Assembly (NCBI GenBank): GCA_018268995.1
Contig: JAFDVL010000002.1
Span: 1-64,000, forward strand
DNA from: Acidobacteriota bacterium
GTDB taxonomy: Bacteria > Acidobacteriota > Blastocatellia > RBC074
Reading direction: 5' to 3'
Length of the DNA stretch: 64,000 bases
Shown here piece by piece: positions 33,204 through 43,125 of the stretch. How positions within the stretch are numbered: position 1 is the first letter of the stretch; each line of letters begins with the position of its first letter. Under the pieces are notes generated by a model that ran no database searches, was not told where the DNA came from, and saw only the letters and a program-made list of their open reading frames with translations. Position numbers and translations under genes: made by a program.

Positions 33204-35585
33204 TCACTTGCGCTCGCCCGCCCAGGTGAAGCGCATCCCAACGCGAAACGTGCGCCCCAACTCATTGCGATAAATAGCGAGCGGTGCGCCCGTCGCATTC
33301 AATCGCCCAACATTCGGATCGCGGCTGTCAGTGAAGTTGTCTACGGAGCCGAAGAATTCGAGGCCGCGATGAATGCGTTTGGCGAGATAAAAATCCCAAT
33401 AGATAAAGCCCGGCGGAATCACATCCGGCGTCACCGTGACTGCGCCGGTTTGTGCATTCGTCGTTGTTGTGCCGAGCGTCTGAATCCACTGGCTGTAAAA
33501 TGTGCCGCGCAGATTCCAGCGCAAACCGAGTGCTTGATTGCTCTCCCACGCCAGCCGGATGTTACCCTGATGCGGATGACGACCCGCGAGCGGCAAGCCC
33601 GCTTTCAGATTGCGCGCGCTCAAATAGGTGTACGCACCGCCGAACAAAAAGCCGCGCGTCAGATTGACATCGCCGTCAAATTCGACGCCGGTTGTGCGCG
33701 CTTCAGCAACGTTTTGGTAAATAAACAAAAGGCGATTCAACGCCGGACGAAACAACGCCAAATCAATGCCGTACTGTTGCGACAGCGCGCTCAGTTGCGG
33801 CGATGAGGCGACAAAACCAAGCGAAACGGAATCAATCAAATTCTCGACGTCGTTGTAGAAAACATTGACGCCGAGCCGCGCTCGTCGTCCCCGCGAATTG
33901 AATTCGCCGCCAAGTTGGAACGAGTTCGCGCGCTCCGGTCGCAAATCAGGATTGCCGATGACTTGATATAAATTCGTCGGGTTGAGGAAGCGGAAATACA
34001 ATTGACCAAGATCGGGCGCGCGAAAGCCGCGTCCATACGAGAAGCGCGCGCGGAACAATTCATGCACGCGCACGTTGACGCCCGCTTTCGGCGAAAACGC
34101 ATTGCCGAAAATTGAATTGTGATCAAAGCGCCCGCCAATTGTTACCGTCGCGCGATTTCCAATGCTGATTTTGTCCTGCGCGAAAAAGCCTGCCGTATCC
34201 ATCTGATGCCCGGCGTCATTCGCCAACCGATTCAAACCGCGATAACGATCTGTCGTCCACTCTGCGCCCGCTTGCAACAACTGATGCTCGCCGAGAATCG
34301 CGTTGACCGACCCATCCACTTTGCCGTACCGCTCGAACAAATTGCCCGGCGCAATCGGACGTGTATTTGGCACGAGCGTGTTGATACCAATTTCATCAAA
34401 GCGCGAGAAATAGCCGCGCGCCTGCGCCGTCACACGCGGATGAATCGCCCAATCGCCTTGTAAATTAAAGCTCTGCGAATCTTCATCCGTGACCGATTCC
34501 TGATTGCCTTCTTCGCCGCGTGAGCGACCGCGCGCCTGATTCCAATAACTGCGCGACCAAGCACCGAGCGAAAAGTTCGGCGCGACTTTATAGCGTAATT
34601 TTGCGTAAGCATCCGTGCGCCCGAAGCCCGCGCCCGTCGTGTCGAACGTGGTCGGCGTCAGATCGAACGGATTTTGTTTGTGTCGTTCGCCGCTGAAAAA
34701 CGCGCTGAGCTTTTCGCCGCCAAAGCCAAGGTCACCGCGATAATCGGCGCGGCCTTGCGAACCGCCCGATGCCGTCAGATTCAACTCAATTGGTGCTTTT
34801 GGATCGCGCGTAATTTGATTGATGACGCCGCCAATTGCGTCCGAGCCATAAAGTGCCGACGATGCGCCTTTGACAACTTCAATGCTTTCGAGATTGCCGA
34901 CCGATTGGCGATCCAGATTGATGATGCCGCTCTTGATACCGCGCGCGCCGATGACCGGTTGCCCATCGAACAGCACCAGTGCTTGCCGCGAATCAATGCC
35001 CTGAATTTGCTCGCCGCCGCTGCCCGAATTGCCTGAAGCCGAACCGCGACGTGTCAGCACGCCGGGCAATTCCTGTAAGACTTCGGCGACGGATTCATAG
35101 CCTGTGTCGCGGATGCGACTGCGCCCAATCACGTCTACTTTTGTGTTAAGTGATTCGCGCAATTCCTCCTGCCGCGAACCAGAGATGACGGTGATGCGTT
35201 CGGCGAGGGCGGCAGGTTCGAGTTGCAGCGTAATCGCTTCGTTGCGCGGCAATTCGATGATGACTGAAGTTGCGGCAAATCCGGTGATTGTCGCCGTGAT
35301 TCTGAATCGCCCGTCACGCGCGCCCGGAAAAGCAAAGCTGCCATCGGCACTCGTCACGCCGGAACGTTCCAAGCCCGTGCCGAGGTTGTGCAACGTGACG
35401 GATGCGCCGGGCAACGCTGCGCCATTGACATCGGCGACGCGCCCTTGCAAAACATCGCTCGCGGATTGTGCGGCGACGGCCATTGTCAGAAAGCACAACA
35501 GCAGGCCGGAGCCAATGACGGCGATGCTGAATTTGCCCGATAAAGTGTGCGAAGAAAGTGAAAAACGTTGTGGGTTATTATGCAT
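33204..35585 (-). CDS. TonB-dependent receptor with carboxypeptidase-like regulatory domain
   Basis: The protein has 793 residues from the ATG at 35585, which has AGGAG 7 bases upstream; the frame starts five codons earlier at GTG. Signal peptide ends near VAAQSA, then CarboxypepD_reg (VLQGRVADVNGAALPGASVTL), then a CirA/BtuB-like plug with the TonB-box-like start VDVIGRSRIRDTG, EVLQELPGVL, GIKSGIINLDRQSVGNLESIEVVKG and GGVINQITRDP. The barrel ends in RVGMRFTWAGERK, so the terminal Phe signal is displaced. The plug is of the vitamin B12/colicin receptor type; with an exported CbiX-like gene next (78 bp downstream) a cobalt or corrinoid ligand is plausible. No cobalamin riboswitch was seen upstream. 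Confidence 0.9.
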   Translation of the reverse strand: MHNNPQRFSLSSHTLSGKFSIAVIGSGLLLCFLTMAVAAQSASDVLQGRVADVNGAALPGASVTLHNLGTGLERSGVTSADGSFAFPGARDGRFRITATITGFAATSVIIELPRNEAITLQLEPAALAERITVISGSRQEELRESLNTKVDVIGRSRIRDTGYESVAEVLQELPGVLTRRGSASGNSGSGGEQIQGIDSRQALVLFDGQPVIGARGIKSGIINLDRQSVGNLESIEVVKGASSALYGSDAIGGVINQITRDPKAPIELNLTASGGSQGRADYRGDLGFGGEKLSAFFSGERHKQNPFDLTPTTFDTTGAGFGRTDAYAKLRYKVAPNFSLGAWSRSYWNQARGRSRGEEGNQESVTDEDSQSFNLQGDWAIHPRVTAQARGYFSRFDEIGINTLVPNTRPIAPGNLFERYGKVDGSVNAILGEHQLLQAGAEWTTDRYRGLNRLANDAGHQMDTAGFFAQDKISIGNRATVTIGGRFDHNSIFGNAFSPKAGVNVRVHELFRARFSYGRGFRAPDLGQLYFRFLNPTNLYQVIGNPDLRPERANSFQLGGEFNSRGRRARLGVNVFYNDVENLIDSVSLGFVASSPQLSALSQQYGIDLALFRPALNRLLFIYQNVAEARTTGVEFDGDVNLTRGFLFGGAYTYLSARNLKAGLPLAGRHPHQGNIRLAWESNQALGLRWNLRGTFYSQWIQTLGTTTTNAQTGAVTVTPDVIPPGFIYWDFYLAKRIHRGLEFFGSVDNFTDSRDPNVGRLNATGAPLAIYRNELGRTFRVGMRFTWAGERK

Positions 35586-35703
35586 TAAAGCTCCTGTCAC
35601 GGCTCTTTCGCCGGATTGAAGTTTGCGGCGAAACGTGGCAGGATGCCTCCTACACGTCGGCGCGCAAAGTTGTCAGAACAGACCGGGTCGGTCGTGTATT
35701 TCA

Positions 35704-35733
35704 AAGCCTTCGCTGCGCTAACAGCGAGGGCTT
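35704..35733. terminator. Strong hairpin, terminator-like or leader structure
   Basis: 12-bp stem AAGCCTTCGCTG / CAGCGAGGGCTT with one G-T pair and a 6-base loop. Rightward it is followed by CTTAGTTTTG, terminator-like; leftward it would lie in the receptor gene's leader. No rightward gene precedes it, so its role is unclear. Confidence 0.5.
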
Positions 35734-36174
35734 CTTAGTTTTGTGCTTGTGCGGGTCTGGGGTCTGCACAAACAGTTATCAATCCATATTGCGGTTCAGA
35801 ATGGCGCATTATTGGAATAACCCTCCAAACATCATTGCCAACAACGGCATTCGCTCTACCGTAAGGTGTGGACAAGAGTCATAGTCTTGCGGGCCAAGCT
35901 AAATGCTCTGCCCTCTCAGTAATACAAGCTTGACCGTGATATGAAATGAGTGTAGATGGAAAAGCTCTGTGGGCTGTAAAAGCCCGAAAACAGATTAACC
36001 CAAGGTTATTAAGCACCTCCTACAACAGCAGTATAATGAATCATTTCCACACAACAGTGCTTCTCCTGTCGTCCCCTTCTGTTGCTGCTTAGCGCTAGCA
36101 TCACTTGAACCTAATTATAGAGAAGCAGCTATAGTCTCTATTACCTTCGTCTTGTCGAAAGGGATTATTATAAT

Positions 36175-36193
36175 ATTGAAAACCATTTTCAAT
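36175..36193. promoter_or_regulatory. 19-bp palindrome resembling a Fur-family box
   Basis: ATTGAAAA-CCA-TTTTCAAT is a perfect 8-bp dyad with a 3-base spacer, directly behind TATAAT (36169-36174). Its AT-rich half-sites resemble Fur/Zur-family operators. The nearest genes are the receptor (leftward) and the Cys-rich gene (rightward), both several hundred bases away. Confidence 0.45.
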
Positions 36194-36609
36194 TCCATTT
36201 TCCAGATGTGATCGGTAAATGTCAAGTGCTGTATTCAATCTTTCCTCCCTCCAAATATTTTACTCGTCTGTCCAAAATAAATTGGGCTAAGCGGGTTATT
36301 AACGAGGGGAACAGATCGTAGAGGATGCTAATTTGCTAGCAGAATTCTGAGAAAGGTTGCGATCTGCGAATCACGAGACTCACCGCAGCCTATCTTTGTA
36401 TAGGTATGTTTTAGCCAACGAAGCTAGCCAATGAAAGGGCAAAAAATAGGAAACCATAATGATAGTGCAGCTAAGAAACGTAGTGCGGCCTAAACATTGC
36501 ACAAAGTTGCCCCCGCACGCCACTGAGCTGTTTTGTCTTACTGGGACACGAAATAAAATTGACCGAAGAAATTTGCCTGTGATACCGTCTGAAACCGTTG
36601 GAATAGAAA

Positions 36610-37011
36610 ATGATGAGAAGCGGGTTCACAAATCGCAGAAAATTATATCAATGGCAGCGCAATGTTTCGCTGGTGCTGTTGTTGTTTTGTTTCTACGATA
36701 TGGCCGTGGCAGATGTCCTCTTTCCCGGTTCGTGTGAACGGGAAGGTGCGATGATGCCATCCTTCACGACTCCCGCACCTGACCAGCAAAGCCTTTCCAC
36801 GATAGGCGACGTTGCGCCGGAACCGCAGGAGGCTCCGGCAGATTCGACGCCCATTGAGGATGATTGTTTTTGCTGCTGCGCACATATCGTCCCCGCCGAG
36901 AATTACAACGTTCCACCGCTTTTGTTCCAACCACCCTCCATCGAATCTCATCCCGGGAACATTCCCGCTACCCCTGTCGCTGAACTCTTCCGTCCTCCAC
37001 GCTTCGCTTAA
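36610..37011 (+). CDS. Small exported Cys-rich protein with DDC-CCC-AHIVP motif (block B)
   Basis: The protein has 133 residues. It has a basic N-terminus (NRRKLYQWQRN), a hydrophobic helix (VSLVLLLFCFYDMAVADVLF), a short conserved GSCERE, a low-complexity Pro/Thr/Glu linker and then IEDDCFCCCAHIVPAENY with four clustered Cys and a His. It ends in a Pro-rich tail (LFRPPRFA). The protein at 50236 matches it from end to end in this order, with WQR-x-x-S-x-VLL-x-x-CF-x-D and DVxFxG(S/T)CE(R/Q)E nearly identical. No known family was recognised. The position, at the head of an RND efflux operon, suggests a membrane-tethered metal-binding or metal-sensing protein. Confidence 0.7.
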   Translation: MMRSGFTNRRKLYQWQRNVSLVLLLFCFYDMAVADVLFPGSCEREGAMMPSFTTPAPDQQSLSTIGDVAPEPQEAPADSTPIEDDCFCCCAHIVPAENYNVPPLLFQPPSIESHPGNIPATPVAELFRPPRFA

Positions 37012-37121
37012 TCCTCCCGCACAGTAAGCATCGCAGTCAGGCCGTCGTGTGCAGTTTGTACGCCTGTGCCTTGCGCTAACGGGGAACTTCTCCCCGAAGC
37101 CAAAAATTCAAGAGGTTAAGC

Positions 37122-38528
37122 ATGTATTCCAAGAAGTCTTTTCCTGGGATCACTTCACTGTCTCTTTGGTGGAGTGTTCTCATCATCAGTTGTCTCTTTG
37201 TCAGTTTTCCATCTTCAGGGCAGGGGCAAACACCTGCGCCGAACCTTTCCCAAAATCAAGGGGCAGAACGCCAAACGTTTCGTGGCGTAACGGAAGCCGT
37301 AACAGAGCAAACCGCGAATGCCCGACAGGGGCTTTCGGCGACGGGGTTGATTACGCGTGCCCTGGCTTCCAATCAAGAGTTGGCAGCAGCGCGTCTGGAA
37401 ATTGATCGTGCCCGCGCACGGGTACAACAGGCGGGGTTACGCCCCAATCCGACGCTGGATTTCGAGCAGCAACGAGGTGTGTTCAACTCGCCGGGCGAAC
37501 GCGTAACAACGGTCGGCATCTCCGTCCCACTCGAAATGGGTGGCAAACGAGCGCGGCGACTAACGCTTGCGCAGGCCGAACTCGAAGTCGCACAAGCTGA
37601 AGTCGCGGAACGGGAGCGTCGGCTGGCGGCGGAAGTGCGCGCCGCTTACGTGGAAGCAATGGCCGCGCAGCGCGAGCTAAGCATCACGGAAGGGCTGAAC
37701 CGGCTCGACACGCAGACCGTGCGCGTCGTGGAGGCGCGTGTGACAGAAGGTGACGCAGCACCGCTCGAAGCGAATCTGCTGCGGGTGGAAGTGGATCGCT
37801 TGCGGGCGCGGCGGGCGCTGGTGGAGGGGCGCTTGCAAGCCGCCTTGCTGAAGCTCAAAACTCTGGCAGGTATTCCGCCGACCGACACCTTGCAAGTACG
37901 AGAAGAACTGGCGCAACCCTTGCTGCGAGAACCACCGGCTGCGCTGGAAGCGGCAGTAGAGATTGCGTTGCGCACACGTCCCGATCTACGGCTGGCGCGC
38001 TTGCTGGAAGAGGCAGCCCAGGCGGGCTTGAAATTGGCGCAAGCTCAGGCTCGACCAGACATCATCGTGTCAGCTCGCTACGGAATCAGTCAAAACAGCT
38101 TTGATGACACGCCGATTGGTTTTCTGACGGACCGCGACAAACTCTTCTCCGTCGGCGTTTCCATTCCCTTACCGCTATTCAATCGCAATCAGGGAGCAGT
38201 AGCAGAAGCCGCCACCAGCATCACGCAGGCGCAGCGTCGCCGCGAGTTTGTCGAGGCGGTCGTGCGCTCGGAAGTCAGCAGCGCACTCGCGCGTTACCAG
38301 GCCGCGCAAACATCGCTCGCTACCTTTGAGCAAGGCGTGATCGTGCGCTCGAACGAGAACATCCGTGCCATTCGTGCTGCCTATGATGTCGGCGCATTCC
38401 GCGTGACCGATTTGATTGCCGAACAGCGGCGGCTCCTGGATTCGCAACGCGAATACACCGAGGCACTGACCGAACGGTATCGCGCGCTGGCGGATTTGCA
38501 GGCGGCGCTGGGAGGCAACGAGAAATGA
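37122..38528 (+). CDS. czcC: TolC-family outer membrane efflux protein (CzcC-like)
   Basis: The protein has 468 residues with a signal peptide (about residues 1-34). The duplicated outer-membrane efflux fold is clear: LITRALASNQELAAARLEIDRARARVQQ near residue 75 and ALRTRPDLRLARLLEEAAQAGLKLAQAQ near residue 285, cut to their cores, with GLRPNPTLDFEQQRG and PLPLFNRNQGAVAEA as the typical CzcC turns. It forms the outer-membrane channel of the efflux pump made with the next two genes. AGAGGTTAAGC precedes the ATG. The stop overlaps the first possible ATG of the adaptor gene, so the genes are translationally coupled. Confidence 0.93.
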   Translation: MYSKKSFPGITSLSLWWSVLIISCLFVSFPSSGQGQTPAPNLSQNQGAERQTFRGVTEAVTEQTANARQGLSATGLITRALASNQELAAARLEIDRARARVQQAGLRPNPTLDFEQQRGVFNSPGERVTTVGISVPLEMGGKRARRLTLAQAELEVAQAEVAERERRLAAEVRAAYVEAMAAQRELSITEGLNRLDTQTVRVVEARVTEGDAAPLEANLLRVEVDRLRARRALVEGRLQAALLKLKTLAGIPPTDTLQVREELAQPLLREPPAALEAAVEIALRTRPDLRLARLLEEAAQAGLKLAQAQARPDIIVSARYGISQNSFDDTPIGFLTDRDKLFSVGVSIPLPLFNRNQGAVAEAATSITQAQRRREFVEAVVRSEVSSALARYQAAQTSLATFEQGVIVRSNENIRAIRAAYDVGAFRVTDLIAEQRRLLDSQREYTEALTERYRALADLQAALGGNEK

Positions 38529-38536
38529 GGAACCCC

Positions 38537-39952
38537 ATGAACAACGAAATAAAAATACTATCACCTGAAATCAAATCAGCACGATTCGCCGTGCTAAGCG
38601 CCGGAATACTGATCCTAACAGCTTTGTTCCTGTCCGCGTGTAGCGGGGCGAAAAAGGAAGAGGCGGCGAAAGCTGAACACACAGAAAAACCAGGCGAACA
38701 TAAGGAAGGTACAGGCGAGGAGGTCAGCCTGTCGCCCGAAGCGCTGGCCGCTGCCAAGCTCGAATTTGCGGAAGTCACGGCGCGCGCAGGCGGCGGGTTG
38801 CTGCGTGTGACCGGCTCGGTCGAAGTCAATCAACAGCAAACCCAGCAGGCGACACCACTCGTGGCGGGGCGTGTCGAACGGGTGTATGTGGCGCTCGGTG
38901 ACCGCGTGCGGGTGGGGCAGCCGCTCGCCGTGATTGCCAGCCCACAAATCGCGCAAATGCACGGCAAGCTACACGAAGCGGAAACGAAACTTGCGCTGGC
39001 TCAGCGCGAATTGGAGCGGGTGCAGAAGGCCGAAAATCGCGCGGCGGTCTTAACGGCCAAAGCCAAGCTGGACGAGGCAGAGGCGGCGCTCAAACGCACC
39101 CAACGGCTCATTGAAGTAGGAGCAGGGGCAGGCAAAGACCTTGTTGCGGCAGAGACAGCCTATCGAACGGCGAAGGCCGAGTACGACTTTCAAAACAACA
39201 TCGCGCTGAGCAAGGAGCTTCAGGAAGCCCGCGCCGAAGTCGAGACTTCCCGCGTGGATGTGGCGCACATCCGCGATGAAATGAAATCGCTCGGCGCACC
39301 GGTCAGTGAAGAAGAGCATAGTCAACATGGAGACGACCATAAGCGGGATACTTCGCTGATTGCACTGCGCGCGCCTATTTCCGGCACGATTACTGAACGT
39401 CTGGTCAACGCAGGCGCGGGGATTGAAGTAGGCAAACCACTTTTCACCATCGCCAATCTCTCAACTGTTTGGGTGATCGCCAACGTGCCGGAAGCGCAGG
39501 TTAGTCGTCTGCGTGTCGGCACAGCAGCGCGTATTTCTTCGGCGGCATTAGGAGGTGAAGCGCGCACGGGGCGCGTCACCTACATTGATCCGCAACTGAA
39601 TGAAGAAACCCGCACGGCGAAGGTGCGTATCGAACTTGCCAATGCGGGCGAGCGGCTCAAAGGCGGCATGTTTGTCGAAGTCGAGTTTCAGGTCAGCGGA
39701 GTGGAAGCCGCAGGCGAAGAACTGTCCGTCCCTGCGGCAGCGATGCAACGAATGGGCGAGCGCACTATCGTTTTCATTGCGGATGAAAAGGAACCGGGTC
39801 ATTTCAAGGTGCGCGAAGTGGAGTTGGGCGGGGAGAGCAATGGCTACCGCGTGATTACGGGCGGTCTCAAAGCCGGTGAGCGTGTCGTGACGAAGGGCAG
39901 CTTCACACTGAAATCGCAGTTGCAGAAAGGCGAACTGGGGGAGGAACACTGA
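38537..39952 (+). CDS. czcB: RND efflux periplasmic adaptor lipoprotein (CzcB-like)
   Basis: The protein has 471 residues from the ATG at 38537, which has GAGG 6 bases upstream; an ATG at 38525 overlaps the previous stop. A lipobox (FLSACSG, Cys at about residue 35) anchors it to the inner membrane. Order: acidic/Lys/His linker, barrel half (VTGSVEVNQQQTQQATPLVAGRVERVYVALGDRV), a long coiled-coil hairpin (about residues 130-240), lipoyl half (ALRAPISGTITERLVNAGAGIEVG) and the membrane-proximal domain. A His-rich insertion EEEHSQHGDDHKRD lies in the hairpin exit and may bind metal. It links the RND pump to the TolC channel. The stop TGA overlaps the czcA start codon. Confidence 0.92.
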   Translation: MNNEIKILSPEIKSARFAVLSAGILILTALFLSACSGAKKEEAAKAEHTEKPGEHKEGTGEEVSLSPEALAAAKLEFAEVTARAGGGLLRVTGSVEVNQQQTQQATPLVAGRVERVYVALGDRVRVGQPLAVIASPQIAQMHGKLHEAETKLALAQRELERVQKAENRAAVLTAKAKLDEAEAALKRTQRLIEVGAGAGKDLVAAETAYRTAKAEYDFQNNIALSKELQEARAEVETSRVDVAHIRDEMKSLGAPVSEEEHSQHGDDHKRDTSLIALRAPISGTITERLVNAGAGIEVGKPLFTIANLSTVWVIANVPEAQVSRLRVGTAARISSAALGGEARTGRVTYIDPQLNEETRTAKVRIELANAGERLKGGMFVEVEFQVSGVEAAGEELSVPAAAMQRMGERTIVFIADEKEPGHFKVREVELGGESNGYRVITGGLKAGERVVTKGSFTLKSQLQKGELGEEH

Positions 39953-42900
39953 TGATCAACGCACTCATTCGCTTTGCGGTGGCGCAACGGCTGCTAGTGT
40001 TGCTGGCGGTTGTGTTACTCATCGGCGCGGGCGTTTACAGTTTGATGAACCTGCCGATTGATGCCGTGCCAGACGTGACCAACGTACAGGTGCAGGTGTT
40101 GACTGCTGCGCCCGCCCTCTCGCCGCTCGATGTAGAGCGACAAATTACCTTCCCGGTCGAAGTGGCGATGAGCGGCCTGCCCGATATTGAGGAGATTCGT
40201 TCGGTGTCGAAGTTTGGCCTCTCGGCAGTCACCATCGTTTTTGATGACAGCATAGATATTTACTTTGCGCGGCAACTCGTGCTGGAGCGGCTCTCGCAGG
40301 CGCGCGAGCAAATTCCATCTAACATCGGCGCACCAGAGATGGGGCCGATTTCAACGGGACTGGGCGAGATTTACCAATACGAGTTGAAAGCGAAAAATCC
40401 GCAGGAATACGACGCGACGACACTGCGCACGATTCAGGATTGGAGCGTGCGGCGGCAACTGCTGGGCGTGCCGGGCGTGACCGAAGTCAACAGCTTTGGC
40501 GGGTTTGAGAAGCAGTATCAGGTGCGACTCGATCCGGCGAAGTTGCAGGCTTATGGCTTGAGCTTGCGCGATGTCTTTGACGCCGTCGCGCGCAACAACG
40601 CCAACGTGGGCGGCGCGTATATTGAGAAAGACGCCGAACAATATCTACTGCGCGGCATTGGTCTCGTGAATTCGCCGGAAGACATCGCAATGATTGTCGT
40701 GAAGACAGGCAAAGACGGTGTACCGGTGTTTGTGCGGGATGTGGGCGAAGTCGTCGCGGGCGCTACGGTACGGCAAGGGGCAGTGACCTCGAACGGCGAA
40801 GGCGAAATCGTCGCAGGCATTGCGATGATGCTCAAAGGCGAGAACTCACGTTCGGTCGTCGAGCGCGTCAAAGCCCGTGTCGAGGAAGTCAAAAAGACGT
40901 TGCCGAAAGGCGTCGAACTGATTCCGTTTTATGACCGCACGGAACTGGTTGACCGCACGATCTGGACAGTAGCGAAAAACTTAATTGAAGGCGCGATTTT
41001 CGTCATCGTCGTGTTGATTCTGCTGCTGGGCAACTGGCGCGGCGCGCTGCTGGTAGCGACGATCATTCCGCTCTCGATGTTGTTTGCGGCGATCCTGATG
41101 CGCGTCTTCAATGTGTCGGGCAATCTGATGAGCCTGGGCGCGCTGGATTTCGGTTTGATCGTAGATGGCGCAGTGGTGATGGTCGAGAACGCGGTGCGCA
41201 GGCGTGCGGAAGCGCAGCACGAAGGATCGAAAGAGCCGCCGGAGCGTACTATTCTTGAGGCTTGTCTGGAAGTGGCGCGACCCGTCGTCTTTGCCGTAGC
41301 GATCATCGCGATTGTCTACTTACCCATCCTCAGCTTGACGGGCATTGAAGGCAAGATGTTCAAGCCAATGGCGCTGACCGTCGTGTTTGCGCTGATTGGC
41401 TCGCTGCTGCTCTCGCTGACGTATGTTCCGGCGATGCTGACGTTCGTGTTGCGCGGTCAAGTCGCAGAAACGGAAAGCCCGATCATTCGTATAGCACGGC
41501 GTTGGTACGAACCGGCGCGGGCATTCGTGATGCGGCGGCGCATTCCGGCACTGACGGTGGCATTGGTCTTAGTGATCGTGAGCGGCGCACTGTTTCCGTT
41601 TCTCGGCGCTGAATTCATTCCGCGTTTAGACGAAGGCTCATTGGCAGTGCAAATCGCGCGCTTGCCCAGCGTGTCACTGACGGAATCGGTTCGCATCGGG
41701 ACGGAAACGGAGAAAGTGCTCAAGAGCTTTCCTGAAGTGACAACGGTCATTTCCAAGACCGGACGCGCCGAAGTCGCTACCGACCCGATGGGCGTAGAAG
41801 TCAGCGATTTATACGTTGCGCTCAAACCGCACGCAGAATGGACGACAACCAAGAGCCGCGAAGAGTTGATCGAGAAGATGTCTGAGGCGCTGGAAAACAA
41901 AGTGCCGGGCGCGGCCTTCAGCTTCTCGCAACCGATAGAGTTGCGCGTAGCCGAACTCATTTCCGGCGTGCGTTCCGACGTAGCCATCAAGCTCTTTGGC
42001 GACGATCTCGACACACTCAAGACCGAAGGCGAGAAGATTGCCCGCGTCGTGGGCAAGGTGAGTGGCGCGGAAGATGTCAAAGTCGAGCAGATTTCCGGCC
42101 TGCCGCAGTTGCAGATCAAGCCTGACCGCGCGGCGATTGCGCGCTACGGCATCAATGTCGAGGCCGTCAACGATCTGGTTGAATCCGTCGTCGCCGGCAA
42201 GCAGGCGGGCTTGGTGTATGAAGGCGAGCAACGCTTCAATCTGGTTGTGCGCCTGAATGAAAACGCGGGCCGTGATGTCGAGACAATTAAGGGATTGCTT
42301 GTCTCCGCTCCGAACGGTGCGCGCATTCCGCTCGCACAACTGGCTGACATCTCTATCGTCGAAGGCCCCGCGCAAATTTCGCGCGAAGACACGCGCCGCC
42401 GCATCGTGGTGGAATTGAATGTCAGAGGCCGCGACATCGGCAGCTTCGTCAAAGACGCGCAGGCCGCGATTGAGCGAGAAATCAAATTACCCAACGGTTA
42501 CTACCTGCGCTGGGGCGGACAGTTTGAAAATCTGCAACGCGCGTCGGAACGATTGTTGATCGTCGTGCCGCTCGCACTCTTCCTGATCTTCGTGCTGCTC
42601 TTCACAACGTTCAATTCGCTCAAGCAAGCTGCGCTGATTTACACCGGCATCCCCTTTGCCATCGTCGGCGGTGTATTTGCACTGGCCTTGCGTGGGCTGC
42701 CGTTTTCCATTTCCGCAGGCGTGGGCTTCATTGCGCTGTTCGGCGTGGCGGTGCTGAACGGTGTGGTGATGGTCAGTGCAATTAACCGTCTGCGTGAGGA
42801 AGGCAGATCGGTGGCCGAGGCAGTGCGAGAAGGCGCGGATACTCGCTTACGTCCGGTGCTGATGACAGCGCTGGTGGCGAGCTTAGGGTTTATTCCGATG

Positions 42901-43125
42901 GCGATTGCGACTTCAGCAGGTGCAGAAGTGCAGCGCCCGCTGGCGACCGTCGTCATTGGCGGTTTGATTACCTCTACCTTGCTCACGCTGCTCCTGCTGC
43001 CGACCCTCTATGGTTGGTTTGAGCGTGATGAGGAGAAGAATGAACGAATAGGAGAAAACAAAGATGAAGATCATTACAGCGATGATTCAGCCGTTTATGC
43101 TGAACAAAGTCACGAGCGCGCTTAA
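39952..43125 (+). CDS. czcA: Heavy-metal RND efflux pump (CzcA family)
   Basis: The protein has 1057 residues with twelve membrane helices and two large periplasmic loops. The start overlaps the adaptor stop (ATGA). Family markers are LPIDAVPDVTNVQVQVLT near residue 35, the first-loop segment SGLPDIEEIRSVSKFGLSAVT, and the fourth-helix motif LDFGLIVDGAVVMVEN near residue 398. That DFG-x3-DGA-x3-VEN pattern is the one described for the Zn/Co/Cd (and Ni/Co) class of heavy-metal RND pumps, so Zn, Co, Cd or Ni is favoured over Cu/Ag. The C-terminus ends in a long hydrophilic tail. The PII-like gene begins inside its last 62 bases. Confidence 0.95.
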   Translation: MINALIRFAVAQRLLVLLAVVLLIGAGVYSLMNLPIDAVPDVTNVQVQVLTAAPALSPLDVERQITFPVEVAMSGLPDIEEIRSVSKFGLSAVTIVFDDSIDIYFARQLVLERLSQAREQIPSNIGAPEMGPISTGLGEIYQYELKAKNPQEYDATTLRTIQDWSVRRQLLGVPGVTEVNSFGGFEKQYQVRLDPAKLQAYGLSLRDVFDAVARNNANVGGAYIEKDAEQYLLRGIGLVNSPEDIAMIVVKTGKDGVPVFVRDVGEVVAGATVRQGAVTSNGEGEIVAGIAMMLKGENSRSVVERVKARVEEVKKTLPKGVELIPFYDRTELVDRTIWTVAKNLIEGAIFVIVVLILLLGNWRGALLVATIIPLSMLFAAILMRVFNVSGNLMSLGALDFGLIVDGAVVMVENAVRRRAEAQHEGSKEPPERTILEACLEVARPVVFAVAIIAIVYLPILSLTGIEGKMFKPMALTVVFALIGSLLLSLTYVPAMLTFVLRGQVAETESPIIRIARRWYEPARAFVMRRRIPALTVALVLVIVSGALFPFLGAEFIPRLDEGSLAVQIARLPSVSLTESVRIGTETEKVLKSFPEVTTVISKTGRAEVATDPMGVEVSDLYVALKPHAEWTTTKSREELIEKMSEALENKVPGAAFSFSQPIELRVAELISGVRSDVAIKLFGDDLDTLKTEGEKIARVVGKVSGAEDVKVEQISGLPQLQIKPDRAAIARYGINVEAVNDLVESVVAGKQAGLVYEGEQRFNLVVRLNENAGRDVETIKGLLVSAPNGARIPLAQLADISIVEGPAQISREDTRRRIVVELNVRGRDIGSFVKDAQAAIEREIKLPNGYYLRWGGQFENLQRASERLLIVVPLALFLIFVLLFTTFNSLKQAALIYTGIPFAIVGGVFALALRGLPFSISAGVGFIALFGVAVLNGVVMVSAINRLREEGRSVAEAVREGADTRLRPVLMTALVASLGFIPMAIATSAGAEVQRPLATVVIGGLITSTLLTLLLLPTLYGWFERDEEKNERIGENKDEDHYSDDSAVYAEQSHERA

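Larger units (their letters stand above)
35586..36609. other. Long non-coding region between receptor block and efflux block
   Basis: About 1 kb with no convincing gene. It contains a hairpin (35704-35733) and a Fur-box-like palindrome (36175-36193), listed separately. Base composition is visibly more AT-rich from 36,000 to 36,450 than in the genes on either side. It must carry the promoters of the leftward receptor gene and of the rightward efflux array starting at 36610. Confidence 0.6.

Noticed and set aside
35586..35760. Cobalamin riboswitch before the BtuB/CirA-type receptor gene
   Set aside because: No B12-box-like or GCCACTG core was found in the leader; the only clear structure is the 35704 hairpin.
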